This document shows positions 56,272-64,000 of a DNA stretch of 64,000 nucleotides, one piece after another. The notes under the pieces were generated by a model, which worked only from the letters and a program-made list of their open reading frames with translations, was not told where the DNA came from and did no database searches. Location: positions 248,001 to 312,000 of the forward strand of contig NZ_JAUFQV010000012.1 in assembly GCF_030409945.1 (NCBI RefSeq), written 5' to 3'. The stretch is from Vibrio tapetis subsp. quintayensis. Lineage in GTDB: Bacteria; Pseudomonadota; Gammaproteobacteria; Enterobacterales; Vibrionaceae. The position numbers and the translations under genes are program-made. How positions within the stretch are numbered: position 1 is the first letter of the stretch; each line of letters opens with the position of its first letter.

Positions 56272-56299
56272 TTGACGTTGTCGCTCGAATCCGTAAAAT
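56272..56299 (+). promoter_or_regulatory. Promoter of the tRNA operon
   Basis: -35 TTGACG and -10 TAAAAT with a 16-base spacer, followed by a GC-rich discriminator (CCCATCCCG) typical of stringently controlled stable-RNA promoters. It lies 50 bases before tRNA-Cys. The preceding 235 bases after the GGDEF gene (56037-56271) show no other feature. Confidence 0.75.
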
Positions 56300-56348
56300 C
56301 CCATCCCGTACTCAAGACGAACTTACTTATAGTTCTGATGTTTACGGC

Positions 56349-56422
56349 GGCGTGTTGGCAGAGTGGCTATGCAGCGGATTGCAAATCCGTGGACCTCGGT
56401 TCGACTCCGGGACGCGCCTCCA
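56349..56422 (+). tRNA. tRNA-Cys (GCA)
   Basis: 74 bases including CCA. Acceptor stem GGCGTGT / ACGCGCC with one T-G pair, anticodon GCA at 56381-56383, T-loop TTCGACT. First gene of the tRNA operon. Confidence 0.96.
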
Positions 56423-56425
56423 CTT

Positions 56426-56501
56426 GCGATACTAGCTCAGTTGGTAGAGCGCAACCTTGCCAAGGTTGAGGTCATCGGTTCGAACCCGATGTATCGCTCC
56501 A
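56426..56501 (+). tRNA. tRNA-Gly (GCC)
   Basis: 76 bases including CCA. Acceptor stem GCGATAC / GTATCGC, anticodon GCC at 56459-56461, T-loop TTCGAAC. Only three bases separate it from tRNA-Cys. Confidence 0.97.
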
Positions 56502-56594
56502 AATTATAAGATATGGCGAAAGCGATATCGAAGATGGTGTCTGACCGTTCTCATTGAGAACACATTGGTTAGGAGCATCGCAACAAGTTTGCGT

Positions 56595-56681
56595 GCCCTG
56601 GTGGTGGAATTGGTAGACACAAGGGATTTAAAATCCCTCGGCGTTCGCGCTGTGCCGGTTCAAGTCCGGCCCGGGGCACCA
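56595..56681 (+). tRNA. tRNA-Leu (TAA)
   Basis: 87 bases including CCA, with a long variable arm (CGGCGTTCGCGCTG). Acceptor GCCCTGG / CCGGGGC with one T-G pair, anticodon TAA at 56629-56631. Very similar to E. coli leuZ. Confidence 0.97.
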
Positions 56682-56714
56682 TCTATACAAAGTCTGTATT
56701 TTAAGTACAGCAAT

Positions 56715-56790
56715 GCGATACTAGCTCAGTTGGTAGAGCGCAACCTTGCCAAGGTTGAGGTCATCGGTTCGAACCCGATGTATCGCTCCA
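56715..56790 (+). tRNA. tRNA-Gly (GCC), second copy
   Basis: Identical over all 76 bases to the copy at 56426, anticodon GCC at 56748-56750. Last tRNA of the operon; a strong terminator follows. Confidence 0.97.
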
Positions 56791-56810
56791 ATTTCTCTTA
56801 GAAGAAAGTT

Positions 56811-56843
56811 AAATGCCCAATCAGAAATGATTGGGCATTTTGC
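56811..56843 (+). terminator. Terminator of the tRNA operon
   Basis: A perfect 13-bp stem (AAATGCCCAATCA / TGATTGGGCATTT) closed by a GAAA tetraloop and followed by T. The symmetry also allows function on the other strand. Confidence 0.92.
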
Positions 56844-56859
56844 TATTTGTTCCATAATT

Positions 56860-56883
56860 TTCCGCCTTCCGCCTTCCGCCTTC
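56860..56883. repeat. Short tandem repeat TTCCGCC, three copies
   Basis: The heptamer TTCCGCC occurs three times head to tail with a partial fourth, between the tRNA terminator and the small membrane-protein gene. Confidence 0.8.
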
Positions 56884-56965
56884 AATATTCTCATCTTTGA
56901 TACACCGTACTTGTTCCCATAAGCTAAAATAACAGTAAGGCATTATGTGCAGTTGGGAGGCAGTT

Positions 56966-57256
56966 ATGTCGATTACTTCAAAACACACAGGGCCAAATAA
57001 GCACTACGACCCAAACTTGGATCTCACTAACGATCAACGTCATCGCTTTACTAGAGTGGCGAACAAGGCCGCGGATCTTCGAGCGCGAAAAAAGGCGCTC
57101 TACAAACAGGAACACGACGTTCGCGATGTAGAACATGACCTCGCTGAAGAACCATCTGAAGATCGTAAAACAGATCAACCTAGCTGGTTACGTATCGCGA
57201 TTTGGAGCGCTGTCATCGGCCTATTGTGGGCTTGGATATTATTCATGACGGGCTGA
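56966..57256 (+). CDS. Small membrane-anchored hypothetical protein
   Basis: A 96-residue protein from the ATG at 56966, which has GGGAGG five bases upstream; an in-frame ATG at 56945 lacks that support. Residues 1-65 are charged and helical (HRFTRVANKAADLRARKKAL, then EQD-rich HDVRDVEHDLAEEPSED), and the C-terminus is a single membrane segment (IAIWSAVIGLLWAWILFMTG). I do not recognise the family. The layout, a cytoplasmic coiled region tethered at its C-terminus, resembles other small tail-anchored proteins. Confidence 0.7.
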   Translation: MSITSKHTGPNKHYDPNLDLTNDQRHRFTRVANKAADLRARKKALYKQEHDVRDVEHDLAEEPSEDRKTDQPSWLRIAIWSAVIGLLWAWILFMTG

Positions 57257-57382
57257 TTCTCCAGAGTTTGAAGTCAGTCCGTTAACATCCGATTTGAAAT
57301 GCTAATTGTTGATTAATTCAACAATAACTATTGCTGTCTTGAACTATACTTTTGCTAACGGACTTCAATAGGGCAACACGAA

Positions 57383-58558
57383 ATGTTAGATATCAATCAG
57401 TATGAGGAAGAAATTCAGCACGAATCTTTAAATGACTTTTTTGACGATTTTAGAGAAGCGCATGAACGTTGTGAGATCATACTGATTGACTTGGAACATA
57501 CCCCGGGCAGTACAGATTTACTCAACGACCTGTTCAGAGTTGCTCATACCATTAAAGGCAATTTGGTGTACGTTGGCCTCGCATCTATCACGCCGATCAT
57601 GCAAAGCTTAGAAGATCTACTGGATTACATTCGCAAAGGCTACCTAAATTATGACAGCTTGCTGTGTGACGTTATTTTATTGTCACTAGACCGAACTAAA
57701 AAGATGGTAGAAGCAAGAGTCGACGGTAAGCCGCTACCTATGTCGGAAAGTGTCATCAATAGTGTGTGTGAAAACATTACCATGATAGCGGACGTAAGAC
57801 CGGAAGAGCGGGAGAAGTACGTCAAAAAAATCCTCATCGCGTTAGATCCAAGCGCAGTGATTAAGGAAGATCCGAAATCTGAACAAACCCTCAAATTTAG
57901 CCCTGAGTTAGATAACTATCGAGAGCCAGATACGGTTCAATTCAAGCAACTGTCCGAAATGCTGACGGATTATGGCATCGAGCTAGATGAAGATCTTCAT
58001 TTCTATATGGGTATGGTGACACCGCTTGAAAATCGTAGTCATTATTGGCGCGGGCGTACGGCAAGACAGCTGTTTTTGTGTATGGAAATGAACCGCCTTG
58101 CCGGGTACCCAGTGGATAAAACTCAACTTGCTGTTGCCGTGATGCTGCACGACTTAGGCATGTCGTTCATGCCATTGACTATTTTGAATAAAAAGGGGCC
58201 GATCACATCGAAAGAGCGCGAGTCTTTGCATAATCACCCAAATTCAGGTTACTTGTTGTTAAACGAATCTGTTCATTGGCATGACGCGGCGGTAATGATC
58301 TTGCATCACCATGAACAAGTCGATGGCTCGGGTTACCCAAGCCACCTCTCTCAAGATCAAATCTGTGAGGGGGCTAAAATTCTGAGTATTGCAGATACCT
58401 TTGATGCTCGAACACATGAACGCGCACACGTAACCCTATTACGTCGCCCGTTGGTGCGCACTATTGTTGAAATTAACAACTTTAAAGGAACTCAATTTGA
58501 TGTGAAATGGGTCAACATATTCAACCAGGTTGTTAAGTTACATTTTAAAACTCAATAG
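57383..58558 (+). CDS. Hpt domain fused to a degenerate HD-GYP-type phosphohydrolase domain
   Basis: A 391-residue protein. Residues 20-125 form a histidine phosphotransfer domain (VAHTIKGNLVYVGL with the phospho-His near residue 55). Residues 200-370 have an HD-GYP-like domain: MLHDLGMSFMPLTI, NHPNSGYLLLNES, HHHEQVDGSGYPSH and KILSIADTFDARTH. The usual HD-x-GK motif reads HDLGM, so the Lys is Met; the GYP part is intact. It may be a weak c-di-GMP phosphodiesterase or a binding protein whose state is set by phosphorelay. The kinase partner is unknown. The ATG at 57383 has a plausible but weak ribosome site. Confidence 0.83.
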   Translation: MLDINQYEEEIQHESLNDFFDDFREAHERCEIILIDLEHTPGSTDLLNDLFRVAHTIKGNLVYVGLASITPIMQSLEDLLDYIRKGYLNYDSLLCDVILLSLDRTKKMVEARVDGKPLPMSESVINSVCENITMIADVRPEEREKYVKKILIALDPSAVIKEDPKSEQTLKFSPELDNYREPDTVQFKQLSEMLTDYGIELDEDLHFYMGMVTPLENRSHYWRGRTARQLFLCMEMNRLAGYPVDKTQLAVAVMLHDLGMSFMPLTILNKKGPITSKERESLHNHPNSGYLLLNESVHWHDAAVMILHHHEQVDGSGYPSHLSQDQICEGAKILSIADTFDARTHERAHVTLLRRPLVRTIVEINNFKGTQFDVKWVNIFNQVVKLHFKTQ

Positions 58559-58742
58559 GTCATGTACATCAGGTCAAAAGCCCCGACTAGCCTGGTGTAG
58601 TGGTGGGTCATTAGGTTGAAAAATATTGGTTTGTTTAACATAGAACTGAGAGGCGATGCATAGGGTCAAAATTTTATTGCGTTGACTATTATTAAAATGT
58701 TATTCTCCGCCGCAATCTTGAATGGATTTCATAAAATCTGTT

Positions 58743-58866
58743 TTTGGGAAACGCACAGTGCCAAGCTGATTGTGACACTGTGTAGGGTAGGTATTAAGCC
58801 ACACTCCGGCTTAATAGATGGGATGAACAATGCCGTGAATCGGTGTTATGACGGGAAGCCCAACAT
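58743..58866 (+). ncRNA. Candidate structured leader RNA upstream of the norspermidine operon
   Basis: Three nested or adjacent helices can be drawn: an enclosing 5-bp stem (TTGGG / CCCAA, ends near 58743 and 58864), a perfect 7-bp hairpin (CACAGTG / CACTGTG, about 58755-58783) and a perfect 8-bp hairpin (ATTAAGCC / GGCTTAAT, about 58793-58815), with a weaker CCGT / ACGG after it. The layout is that of a multi-branch junction, like many riboswitches. It matches no riboswitch class I know. It begins about 345 bases before the start of the diaminobutyrate gene. The rest of the 529-base gap (58559-59087) holds a palindrome at 58953 and no convincing gene. Confidence 0.45.
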
Positions 58867-58952
58867 GAATAATTTTTCTTTGCTTTGCAAGATCAGCTTC
58901 GTACTTCCAAACTGCAGTATTATTACTGAGCCTTGATAACACATATCTTTTT

Positions 58953-58967
58953 TAGCTTTCAAAGCTA
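58953..58967. promoter_or_regulatory. Palindrome TAGCTTT-C-AAAGCTA upstream of the norspermidine operon
   Basis: A perfect 7-bp inverted repeat around a single base, 121 bases before the diaminobutyrate gene. It could be an operator. The binding protein is unknown. Confidence 0.4.
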
Positions 58968-59087
58968 ACGTATTCCTGTATCTGTCTATTCAGATTTAGG
59001 TCTTTGTTACGCGTTGCGTTTAATTCTCATGTGATGGGATAAATGTGCGTATACAAGCTGCATTGCAGCACTTTAAGGTATGACATT

Positions 59088-61976
59088 ATGAGTTCTGTTA
59101 TTGAACTAGAAACTGCGGTTTCAACCTCTCCATTCGCCACCGATATCCCGACATTCTCGGGTGTATACGACTTAACGCCTGATGCTTTATTGTTAGAACA
59201 ACAAGAGCATGAGTCTGAAGTTCGCTCGTATCCTCGTCGATTGCCAATCGCCATCAAAAAGGCGCACGGTGTGTTGATCGAAGATACTCGCGGTCAGTTG
59301 TTTCTTGATTGCCTCGCGGGGGCAGGAACCTTAGTTTTAGGGTATAACCACGCTGAGATCAATCAAGCGTTAAAAGACCAATTAGATGCGGGGTTACCGT
59401 ATCAAACCCTTGATATCACCACCCACGCTAAAGATACCTTTATTAAGCGTGTGAAAGCATTCTTACCACAAGATTTTGCTGCCAACTCTGCCATTCAATT
59501 CTGTGGCCCATCAGGCGCCGATGCGGTTGAAGCGGCGATTAAGCTTGCAAAACAAACCACCGGCAGAAACACCATGTTTGCTTTCCGTGGTGCTTACCAT
59601 GGTATGACTAATGGCACCATGGGGATGATGGGCAACACGGGCACAAAAGAGCGCCGTACTGGCTTGATGTCTGACGTGCACTTTATGCCGTTCCCTTACA
59701 GTTTACGTTGCCCATTTGGCTTGGGTGGTGATGAAGGTGCTAAAGCAAGCATTCGTTACATAGATCGTCTGTTAAATGATGACGAAGCCGGCATCATGAA
59801 ACCGGCTGCGATTGTGGTTGAGCCTGTGCAAGGCGAGGGCGGTGTAATTCCCGCTCCAGCATTTTGGCTAAAAGAGCTTCGTCGCATTTGTGATGAACAT
59901 GGCATTCTACTGATCTTTGATGAGATTCAATGTGGTGTTGGTAAAACGGGCCATAACTTTGCATTTGAAGAAGCCGGCGTTTTTCCTGATATTTTATGTT
60001 TATCAAAAGCCATTGGCGGCGGACTGCCAATGTCACTTTTGGTGTTTAACAAGAAGATTGATACTTGGAAAGCGGGTGAACACACAGGCACATTCCGAGG
60101 CAACCAACTTGCTATGGTGTCGGGTGCAAAAGCACTGGAGATCATTGAGCGTGATAACCTGGTTGAACACGCTAATGTGGCGGGTCAATATCTGCGGATG
60201 GGTCTTGAAAGCATTGCTAAGCGCGTAAACTGTATTGCAGATGTTCGTGGTAAAGGCCTGATGCTTGGCTTAGAAGTTGTTAATGCTAACGGTGAGAAAA
60301 ACAAATTTGGTGAACCTGCCTCAGATGGTGAACTGACCCTTGCTATTCAACGAGCAGCACTTGAGCGTGGCTTGATGGTTGAGAAAGGCGGCCGTGATGG
60401 GTCGGTTATTCGTTTTCTGCCACCGATCATCATTTCATTTGAGCAAATCGATTTTGCTCTTCGTGTAATGGAAGAGGCTATTGTTGCTGCTGGTGGTGGT
60501 GTTAAAGCTTCTCAACCTATTCACGAACAATGGAAAAAACACTTCATTCAAACCGGTGAACATGGCGCTGATGAGTTTTCAGCGGTAATGAATCACACAA
60601 CTTCCGCAATGAAGCAATTGTTCGAGCAAGTCGATAAGCCATACTCTGCGATGGAACCAAACTTGCTGGAATCACTCATCCAGTCAGTGGATCTTGATTC
60701 GAGCAACATGAGTTTGCAACAAATTATCTCAGAAACCACGGATTTAGTGGCTAAGAATTCTATTTTTACTCAGCACCCGAATTGCATTGCGCATTTACAC
60801 ACGCCACCTTTAATGCCAGCAATCGCCGCTGAAGCGATGATTGCAGCCTTGAATCAATCTATGGACTCGTGGGACCAAGCGTCTTCAGCGACGTATGTTG
60901 AGCAGCGCGTGGTGGATTGGCTGTGTGACAAATACGAACTGGGCGCAGATGCCGACGGTATTTTTACTAGCGGTGGTACTCAGAGTAACCAAATGGGCTT
61001 GCTACTGGCCCGAGATTGGATTGCTGATAAACTCAGTGGTCACTCGATTCAAAAACTGGGCTTACCTGAATACGCCTCGAAATTGCGAATTATTTGTTCT
61101 AAAAAGTCGCATTTTACGGTGCAAAAATCCGCATCTTGGATGGGGCTTGGTGAGCAATCCGTTCTTACTGTTGATACCAACAGTAACGGCACAATGGACA
61201 GCACTCAACTAGAGAATGTTGTCGCACAAGCTAAAGCGGAAGGGCTCATCCCATTTGCTATCGTTGGTACAGCAGGCACCACGGATCACGGTGCGATTGA
61301 TGACTTGAATAGTATTGCCGATGTGGCAGAGCGTCACGATTTGTGGATGCACGTCGATGGTGCTTATGGTGGGGCTCTTATCTTAAGCAGCCACAAAAAC
61401 CGTTTGGCTGGCATCGAAAAAGCCGATTCTTTGAGCGTTGACTTCCACAAGTTGTTTTATCAAACGATCAGTTGTGGCGCGGTGCTGCTTAAAGATAAAG
61501 CGAACTTCAAGTACTTGTTACATCATGCGGATTATCTTAACCGTGAACATGATGAACTGCCGAACTTGGTCGATAAATCTGTTGCTACCACCAAGCGCTT
61601 TGACGCGTTGAAAGTCTTCATGACGATGCAGAGTGTTGGGCCTGATGCGCTTGGCGAAATGTACGACCATTTGATTGAGCAAACCGTCGACGTCGCTAAG
61701 CTTGTTAAGGCGCACAGCAACTTCGAATTGTTGGCAGAACCATCGTTATCAACGGTGTTGTTCCGCTGCAATCATCAAGAAGCCCGCGATCTGGATAAGC
61801 TAAACCAGGCTGTGCGTGTTGAAGCCTTAGTTCGAGGCATTGCCGTACTTGGCGAAACCACAGTAGAGGGCAACTCAGCGCTCAAATTTACAATACTGAA
61901 TCCTTGTCTGGCTCTGTCGGACTTTGAAAATCTACTAAATCAAATTGATATACTGGCTCTAGAGCTAGAAAAATAA
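59088..61976 (+). CDS. Fused L-2,4-diaminobutyrate aminotransferase / decarboxylase
   Basis: A 962-residue bifunctional PLP enzyme that makes 1,3-diaminopropane, the first part of norspermidine synthesis. Residues 1-450 are a class III aminotransferase (diaminobutyrate:2-oxoglutarate): cofactor site FCGPSGADAVEAAIKLAKQ near 128 and the PLP-Lys in DILCLSKAIGGGLP near 308. Residues 480-960 are a group II decarboxylase: HVDGAYGGALILSS near 755 and PLP-Lys in SVDFHKLFYQTIS near 790. In many bacteria these are two genes (dat, ddc). The ATG at 59088 has AAGG nine bases upstream and was chosen over an upstream in-frame ATG at 59043. First gene of the operon. Confidence 0.95.
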   Translation: MSSVIELETAVSTSPFATDIPTFSGVYDLTPDALLLEQQEHESEVRSYPRRLPIAIKKAHGVLIEDTRGQLFLDCLAGAGTLVLGYNHAEINQALKDQLDAGLPYQTLDITTHAKDTFIKRVKAFLPQDFAANSAIQFCGPSGADAVEAAIKLAKQTTGRNTMFAFRGAYHGMTNGTMGMMGNTGTKERRTGLMSDVHFMPFPYSLRCPFGLGGDEGAKASIRYIDRLLNDDEAGIMKPAAIVVEPVQGEGGVIPAPAFWLKELRRICDEHGILLIFDEIQCGVGKTGHNFAFEEAGVFPDILCLSKAIGGGLPMSLLVFNKKIDTWKAGEHTGTFRGNQLAMVSGAKALEIIERDNLVEHANVAGQYLRMGLESIAKRVNCIADVRGKGLMLGLEVVNANGEKNKFGEPASDGELTLAIQRAALERGLMVEKGGRDGSVIRFLPPIIISFEQIDFALRVMEEAIVAAGGGVKASQPIHEQWKKHFIQTGEHGADEFSAVMNHTTSAMKQLFEQVDKPYSAMEPNLLESLIQSVDLDSSNMSLQQIISETTDLVAKNSIFTQHPNCIAHLHTPPLMPAIAAEAMIAALNQSMDSWDQASSATYVEQRVVDWLCDKYELGADADGIFTSGGTQSNQMGLLLARDWIADKLSGHSIQKLGLPEYASKLRIICSKKSHFTVQKSASWMGLGEQSVLTVDTNSNGTMDSTQLENVVAQAKAEGLIPFAIVGTAGTTDHGAIDDLNSIADVAERHDLWMHVDGAYGGALILSSHKNRLAGIEKADSLSVDFHKLFYQTISCGAVLLKDKANFKYLLHHADYLNREHDELPNLVDKSVATTKRFDALKVFMTMQSVGPDALGEMYDHLIEQTVDVAKLVKAHSNFELLAEPSLSTVLFRCNHQEARDLDKLNQAVRVEALVRGIAVLGETTVEGNSALKFTILNPCLALSDFENLLNQIDILALELEK

Positions 61977-61987
61977 AGGTATAAATC

Positions 61988-63232
61988 ATGGCAGTTCTTC
62001 AAATTGGCGCAGGTGGCGTTGGTTGGGTAGTCGCGCATAAAGCGGCACAAAATAACGAAGTTTTAGGCGACATTACGATTGCGTCTCGCACGATCGCGAA
62101 ATGTGAAAAAATCATCACATCGATCAAAGGTAAAAACAACCTTAAAGATCCGTCTAAAAAGCTAGAGGCTCGTTCGGTTGACGCTGATGATGTTGACGCT
62201 TTGGTTGCGTTGATCAAGGAAGTAAAGCCTGATCTCGTTATCAATGCTGGTCCTCCTTGGGTAAACATAACCATCATGGAAGCGTGTCTGCAAGCGAAAG
62301 TGTCGTACTTAGATACATCTGTCGCGGTAGACCTTTGTTCTGAAGGGCAACAAGTACCACAAGCTTACGATTGGCAGTGGGAATTCCGTGACAAGTTTAA
62401 AGAAGCGGGCATCACCGGTATTTTGGGGGCAGGCTTTGATCCTGGCGTTGTGTCGGTGTTTGCTGCTTACGCAGTGAAGCACTTGTTCGATGAAATCGAC
62501 ACCATCGATGTAATGGACGTAAACGCAGGCGATCATGGTAAGAAATTTGCTACTAACTTTGACCCAGAAACCAACATGCTTGAGATCCAAGGCGACTCTT
62601 TCTATTGGGAAAACCAAGAGTGGAAACAAGTGGCTTGTCATTCTCGTATGCTGGAATTTGATTTTCCTAACTGTGGTTCTCATAAAGTGTACTCAATGGC
62701 ACACGATGAAGTACGCTCTATGCAAGAATTCATCCCAGCGAAGCGCATCGAATTCTGGATGGGTTTTGGTGATGCCTACCTTAACTACTTTAATTGTATG
62801 CGCGATATCGGCCTATTAAGCCCAGATCCGCTTACTTTGCATGACGGCACGGTTGTTCAACCATTGCATGTGCTTAAAGCTCTGCTTCCTGATCCAACAT
62901 CATTAGCACCTGGTTACACGGGTTTAACGTGTATCGGTACTTGGGTTCAAGGCAAGAAAGACGGCAAAGAACGCAGTGTGTTCATCTATAACAATGCCGA
63001 CCACGAAGTCGCTTATGAAGACGTCGAGCACCAAGCCATTTCTTACACGACGGGCGTACCTGCTATTACCGCAGCATTACAGTTCTTCCGCGGTGAGTGG
63101 GCTGATAAGGGCGTATTCAACATGGAACAGCTAGACCCAGATCCGTTCCTAGCGACTATGCCAGAAATTGGTCTAGATTGGCATGTGCAGGAACTAGAGC
63201 CGGGTCAGCCGGATATTAAGGTGCTTAAGTAG
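61988..63232 (+). CDS. Carboxynorspermidine synthase (saccharopine dehydrogenase family)
   Basis: NADPH-dependent enzyme that joins 1,3-diaminopropane with aspartate semialdehyde to carboxynorspermidine. 414 residues. Rossmann motif at the very start (VLQIGAGGVGWVVAHKAA), then VINAGPPWVNITIMEA near residue 85 and ITGILGAGFDPGVVSVFAAY near 140, as in the lysine-pathway relatives. It follows the fused aminotransferase gene by 11 bases and precedes nspC after a 105-base gap with a long hairpin. In V. cholerae the same three genes adjoin. Confidence 0.94.
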   Translation: MAVLQIGAGGVGWVVAHKAAQNNEVLGDITIASRTIAKCEKIITSIKGKNNLKDPSKKLEARSVDADDVDALVALIKEVKPDLVINAGPPWVNITIMEACLQAKVSYLDTSVAVDLCSEGQQVPQAYDWQWEFRDKFKEAGITGILGAGFDPGVVSVFAAYAVKHLFDEIDTIDVMDVNAGDHGKKFATNFDPETNMLEIQGDSFYWENQEWKQVACHSRMLEFDFPNCGSHKVYSMAHDEVRSMQEFIPAKRIEFWMGFGDAYLNYFNCMRDIGLLSPDPLTLHDGTVVQPLHVLKALLPDPTSLAPGYTGLTCIGTWVQGKKDGKERSVFIYNNADHEVAYEDVEHQAISYTTGVPAITAALQFFRGEWADKGVFNMEQLDPDPFLATMPEIGLDWHVQELEPGQPDIKVLK

Positions 63233-63304
63233 AAGTACTAAGTACGAAGAACTAAAAGCGAAGTGCTTGTCACTTCGCGCATAGAGTTTAGTACTTAGCT
63301 TTTT
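63233..63304 (+). repeat. Long nested hairpin between carboxynorspermidine synthase and nspC
   Basis: An outer arm pair (AAGTACTAA / TTAGTACTT, 9 bp) and an inner arm pair (GCGAAGTG / CACTTCGC, 8 bp, loop CTTGT) form a 64-base hairpin, followed by a short T run (AGCTTTTT). It could attenuate nspC, protect the 3' end of the upstream mRNA, or be one copy of a dispersed Vibrio intergenic repeat. Confidence 0.7.
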
Positions 63305-63337
63305 CCGTGGCTTTGTTCCATATTAAAGAGATGAATG

Positions 63338-64000
63338 ATGACTCAGCATTCCTTAAAAACCCCTTACTTCATGATTGATGAAGCTAAGCTGGTGGCGAAT
63401 CTTGAAAAAGCGAAGCAGCTAAAAGAGATTTCTGGCGTAAAACTTGTTTTGGCCCTTAAGTGTTTCTCTACTTGGGGTGTGTTTGACATCATCAAGCCAT
63501 ACTTAGATGGCACAACAAGCAGTGGTCCTTATGAAGTAAAGCTGGGCCACGAGACGTTTGGTGGTGAAACTCATGCTTATAGCGTGGGTTACAGTGAAGA
63601 TGATGTAAAAGAAGTAGCAAGTATTTGTGACAAATTGATTTTTAACTCTCAATCTCAACTCGCAGCGCACCGTCATTTAGTAGAAAGGAAAGCTTCTATT
63701 GGCCTACGCCTCAATCCTGGTGTGAGTTATGCGGGGCAAGATTTAGCCAACCCAGCACGCCAGTTCTCCCGTTTAGGTGTGCAAGCGGATCACATTCAAC
63801 CGGAAGTGTTCGAAACCCTTGATGGTGTGATGTTCCACATGAATTGTGAAAACAAAGACGTGGATGCATTTATCGGTTTGCTTGATGCTATTTCCGATCA
63901 GTTTGGTCATCATCTAGATAAGCTTGATTGGGTGAGTTTAGGTGGCGGCGTATTCTTTACGTGGGCGGGTTACGATATTGAAAAACTGGGTAACTCCTTA
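63338..64000 (+). CDS. nspC: Carboxynorspermidine decarboxylase (partial, runs off the right edge)
   Basis: PLP-dependent decarboxylase of the alanine-racemase/ornithine-decarboxylase fold that turns carboxynorspermidine into norspermidine. The first 221 residues are in the window (full proteins have about 375-380). The opening [20 protein letters not shown] and the PLP-Lys in [15 protein letters not shown] near residue 41 are family features, as is [10 protein letters not shown] further on. ATG at 63338 (an ATG one codon earlier is possible) with AAAGAG upstream. NspC is required for norspermidine and normal biofilm in V. cholerae. Confidence 0.95.
   Translation, partial: MTQHSLKTPYFMIDEAKLVANLEKAKQLKEISGVKLVLALKCFSTWGVFDIIKPYLDGTTSSGPYEVKLGHETFGGETHAYSVGYSEDDVKEVASICDKLIFNSQSQLAAHRHLVERKASIGLRLNPGVSYAGQDLANPARQFSRLGVQADHIQPEVFETLDGVMFHMNCENKDVDAFIGLLDAISDQFGHHLDKLDWVSLGGGVFFTWAGYDIEKLGNSL

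Noticed and set aside
56860..56883. CRISPR or integration-site repeat
   Set aside because: The unit is seven bases with no spacers, and the tRNA 3' ends nearby show no duplicated fragment or integrase gene.
58743..58866. c-di-GMP (GEMM) riboswitch before the norspermidine genes
   Set aside because: A short CGCACAG resembles the GEMM-I core, but the tetraloop-receptor stem and the second conserved segment (GGGACGCAAAGCC-like) are missing.
58682..58936. An 84-codon ORF in the leader of the norspermidine operon
   Set aside because: It has no ribosome site, runs across the perfect hairpins, and its composition looks random. The RNA-structure reading explains the region better.

Overview
The window is a stretch of a gammaproteobacterial chromosome that reads as Vibrio (Vibrionaceae). 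The reasons are: gene order of the Vibrio/E. coli type (ldtD-mepK-gloC, yciO-rluB next to rnm and the trp operon, uvrY/varA-uvrC-pgsA); a VarA-like response regulator; an AspS-type secretion pilotin; and the norspermidine pathway (fused diaminobutyrate aminotransferase/decarboxylase, carboxynorspermidine synthase, nspC), which is characteristic of vibrios. No insertion sequence, prophage or CRISPR array was seen. Most of it looks like ordinary core genome.

Layout. 1-2350 (minus): a two-component pair, a sensor kinase with receiver-like and cNMP-binding domains followed by a response regulator cut by the window edge. 2572-5051: a DUF945 protein and serC. 5193-12233: ammonia-forming nitrite reduction, with nrfA on the minus strand and nrfBCDE-dsbE-nrfF on the plus strand around a shared control region that holds a perfect NarL/NarP 7-2-7 palindrome and an FNR-like site. 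12352-13561: a small ORF and ribA. 13744-18661: an iron-associated cluster (imelysin, dihaem oxidoreductase, imelysin lipoprotein, DUF1513) behind a Fur-like box. 18747-21793: peptidoglycan genes ldtD and mepK, then gloC. 21866-27365: a membrane protein, a small winged-helix-like protein and the ynjBCD-ynjF transporter cluster. 27590-30913: an AspS-type pilotin, yciI, yciA, yciB and a dicarboxylate/amino acid symporter. 31236-38119: the complete trp operon trpE-G-D-CF-B-A with promoter, TrpR operator, leader peptide and attenuator all readable. 38198-41895: rnm, yciO, rluB, yciU, efpL. 42132-45190: a nucleotidyltransferase-like protein and a PTS-EIIC/EAL fusion. 45295-50337: an aspartoacylase-like protein, rimK, a RimB-like zinc protease and polB. 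50760-53844: uvrY-uvrC-pgsA. 53958-56036: a TPR-GAF-GGDEF protein. 56349-56790: four tRNA genes (Cys, Gly, Leu, Gly). 56966-58558: a small membrane protein and an Hpt/HD-GYP-like protein. 59088-64000: the norspermidine operon, with nspC running off the right end.

How it fits together. Three c-di-GMP-type proteins (EAL at 43046, GGDEF at 53958, HD-GYP-like at 57383) lie within 16 kb of the norspermidine genes; norspermidine and c-di-GMP both feed biofilm control in V. cholerae. The best candidates for something undescribed are a multi-hairpin leader RNA upstream of the norspermidine operon, the EIIC-EAL fusion that keeps both its sugar-site-like and its diesterase residues, and a long hairpin between the last two norspermidine genes. 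Boundaries and functions were read by eye; family names rest on motif recognition, not on a database search.
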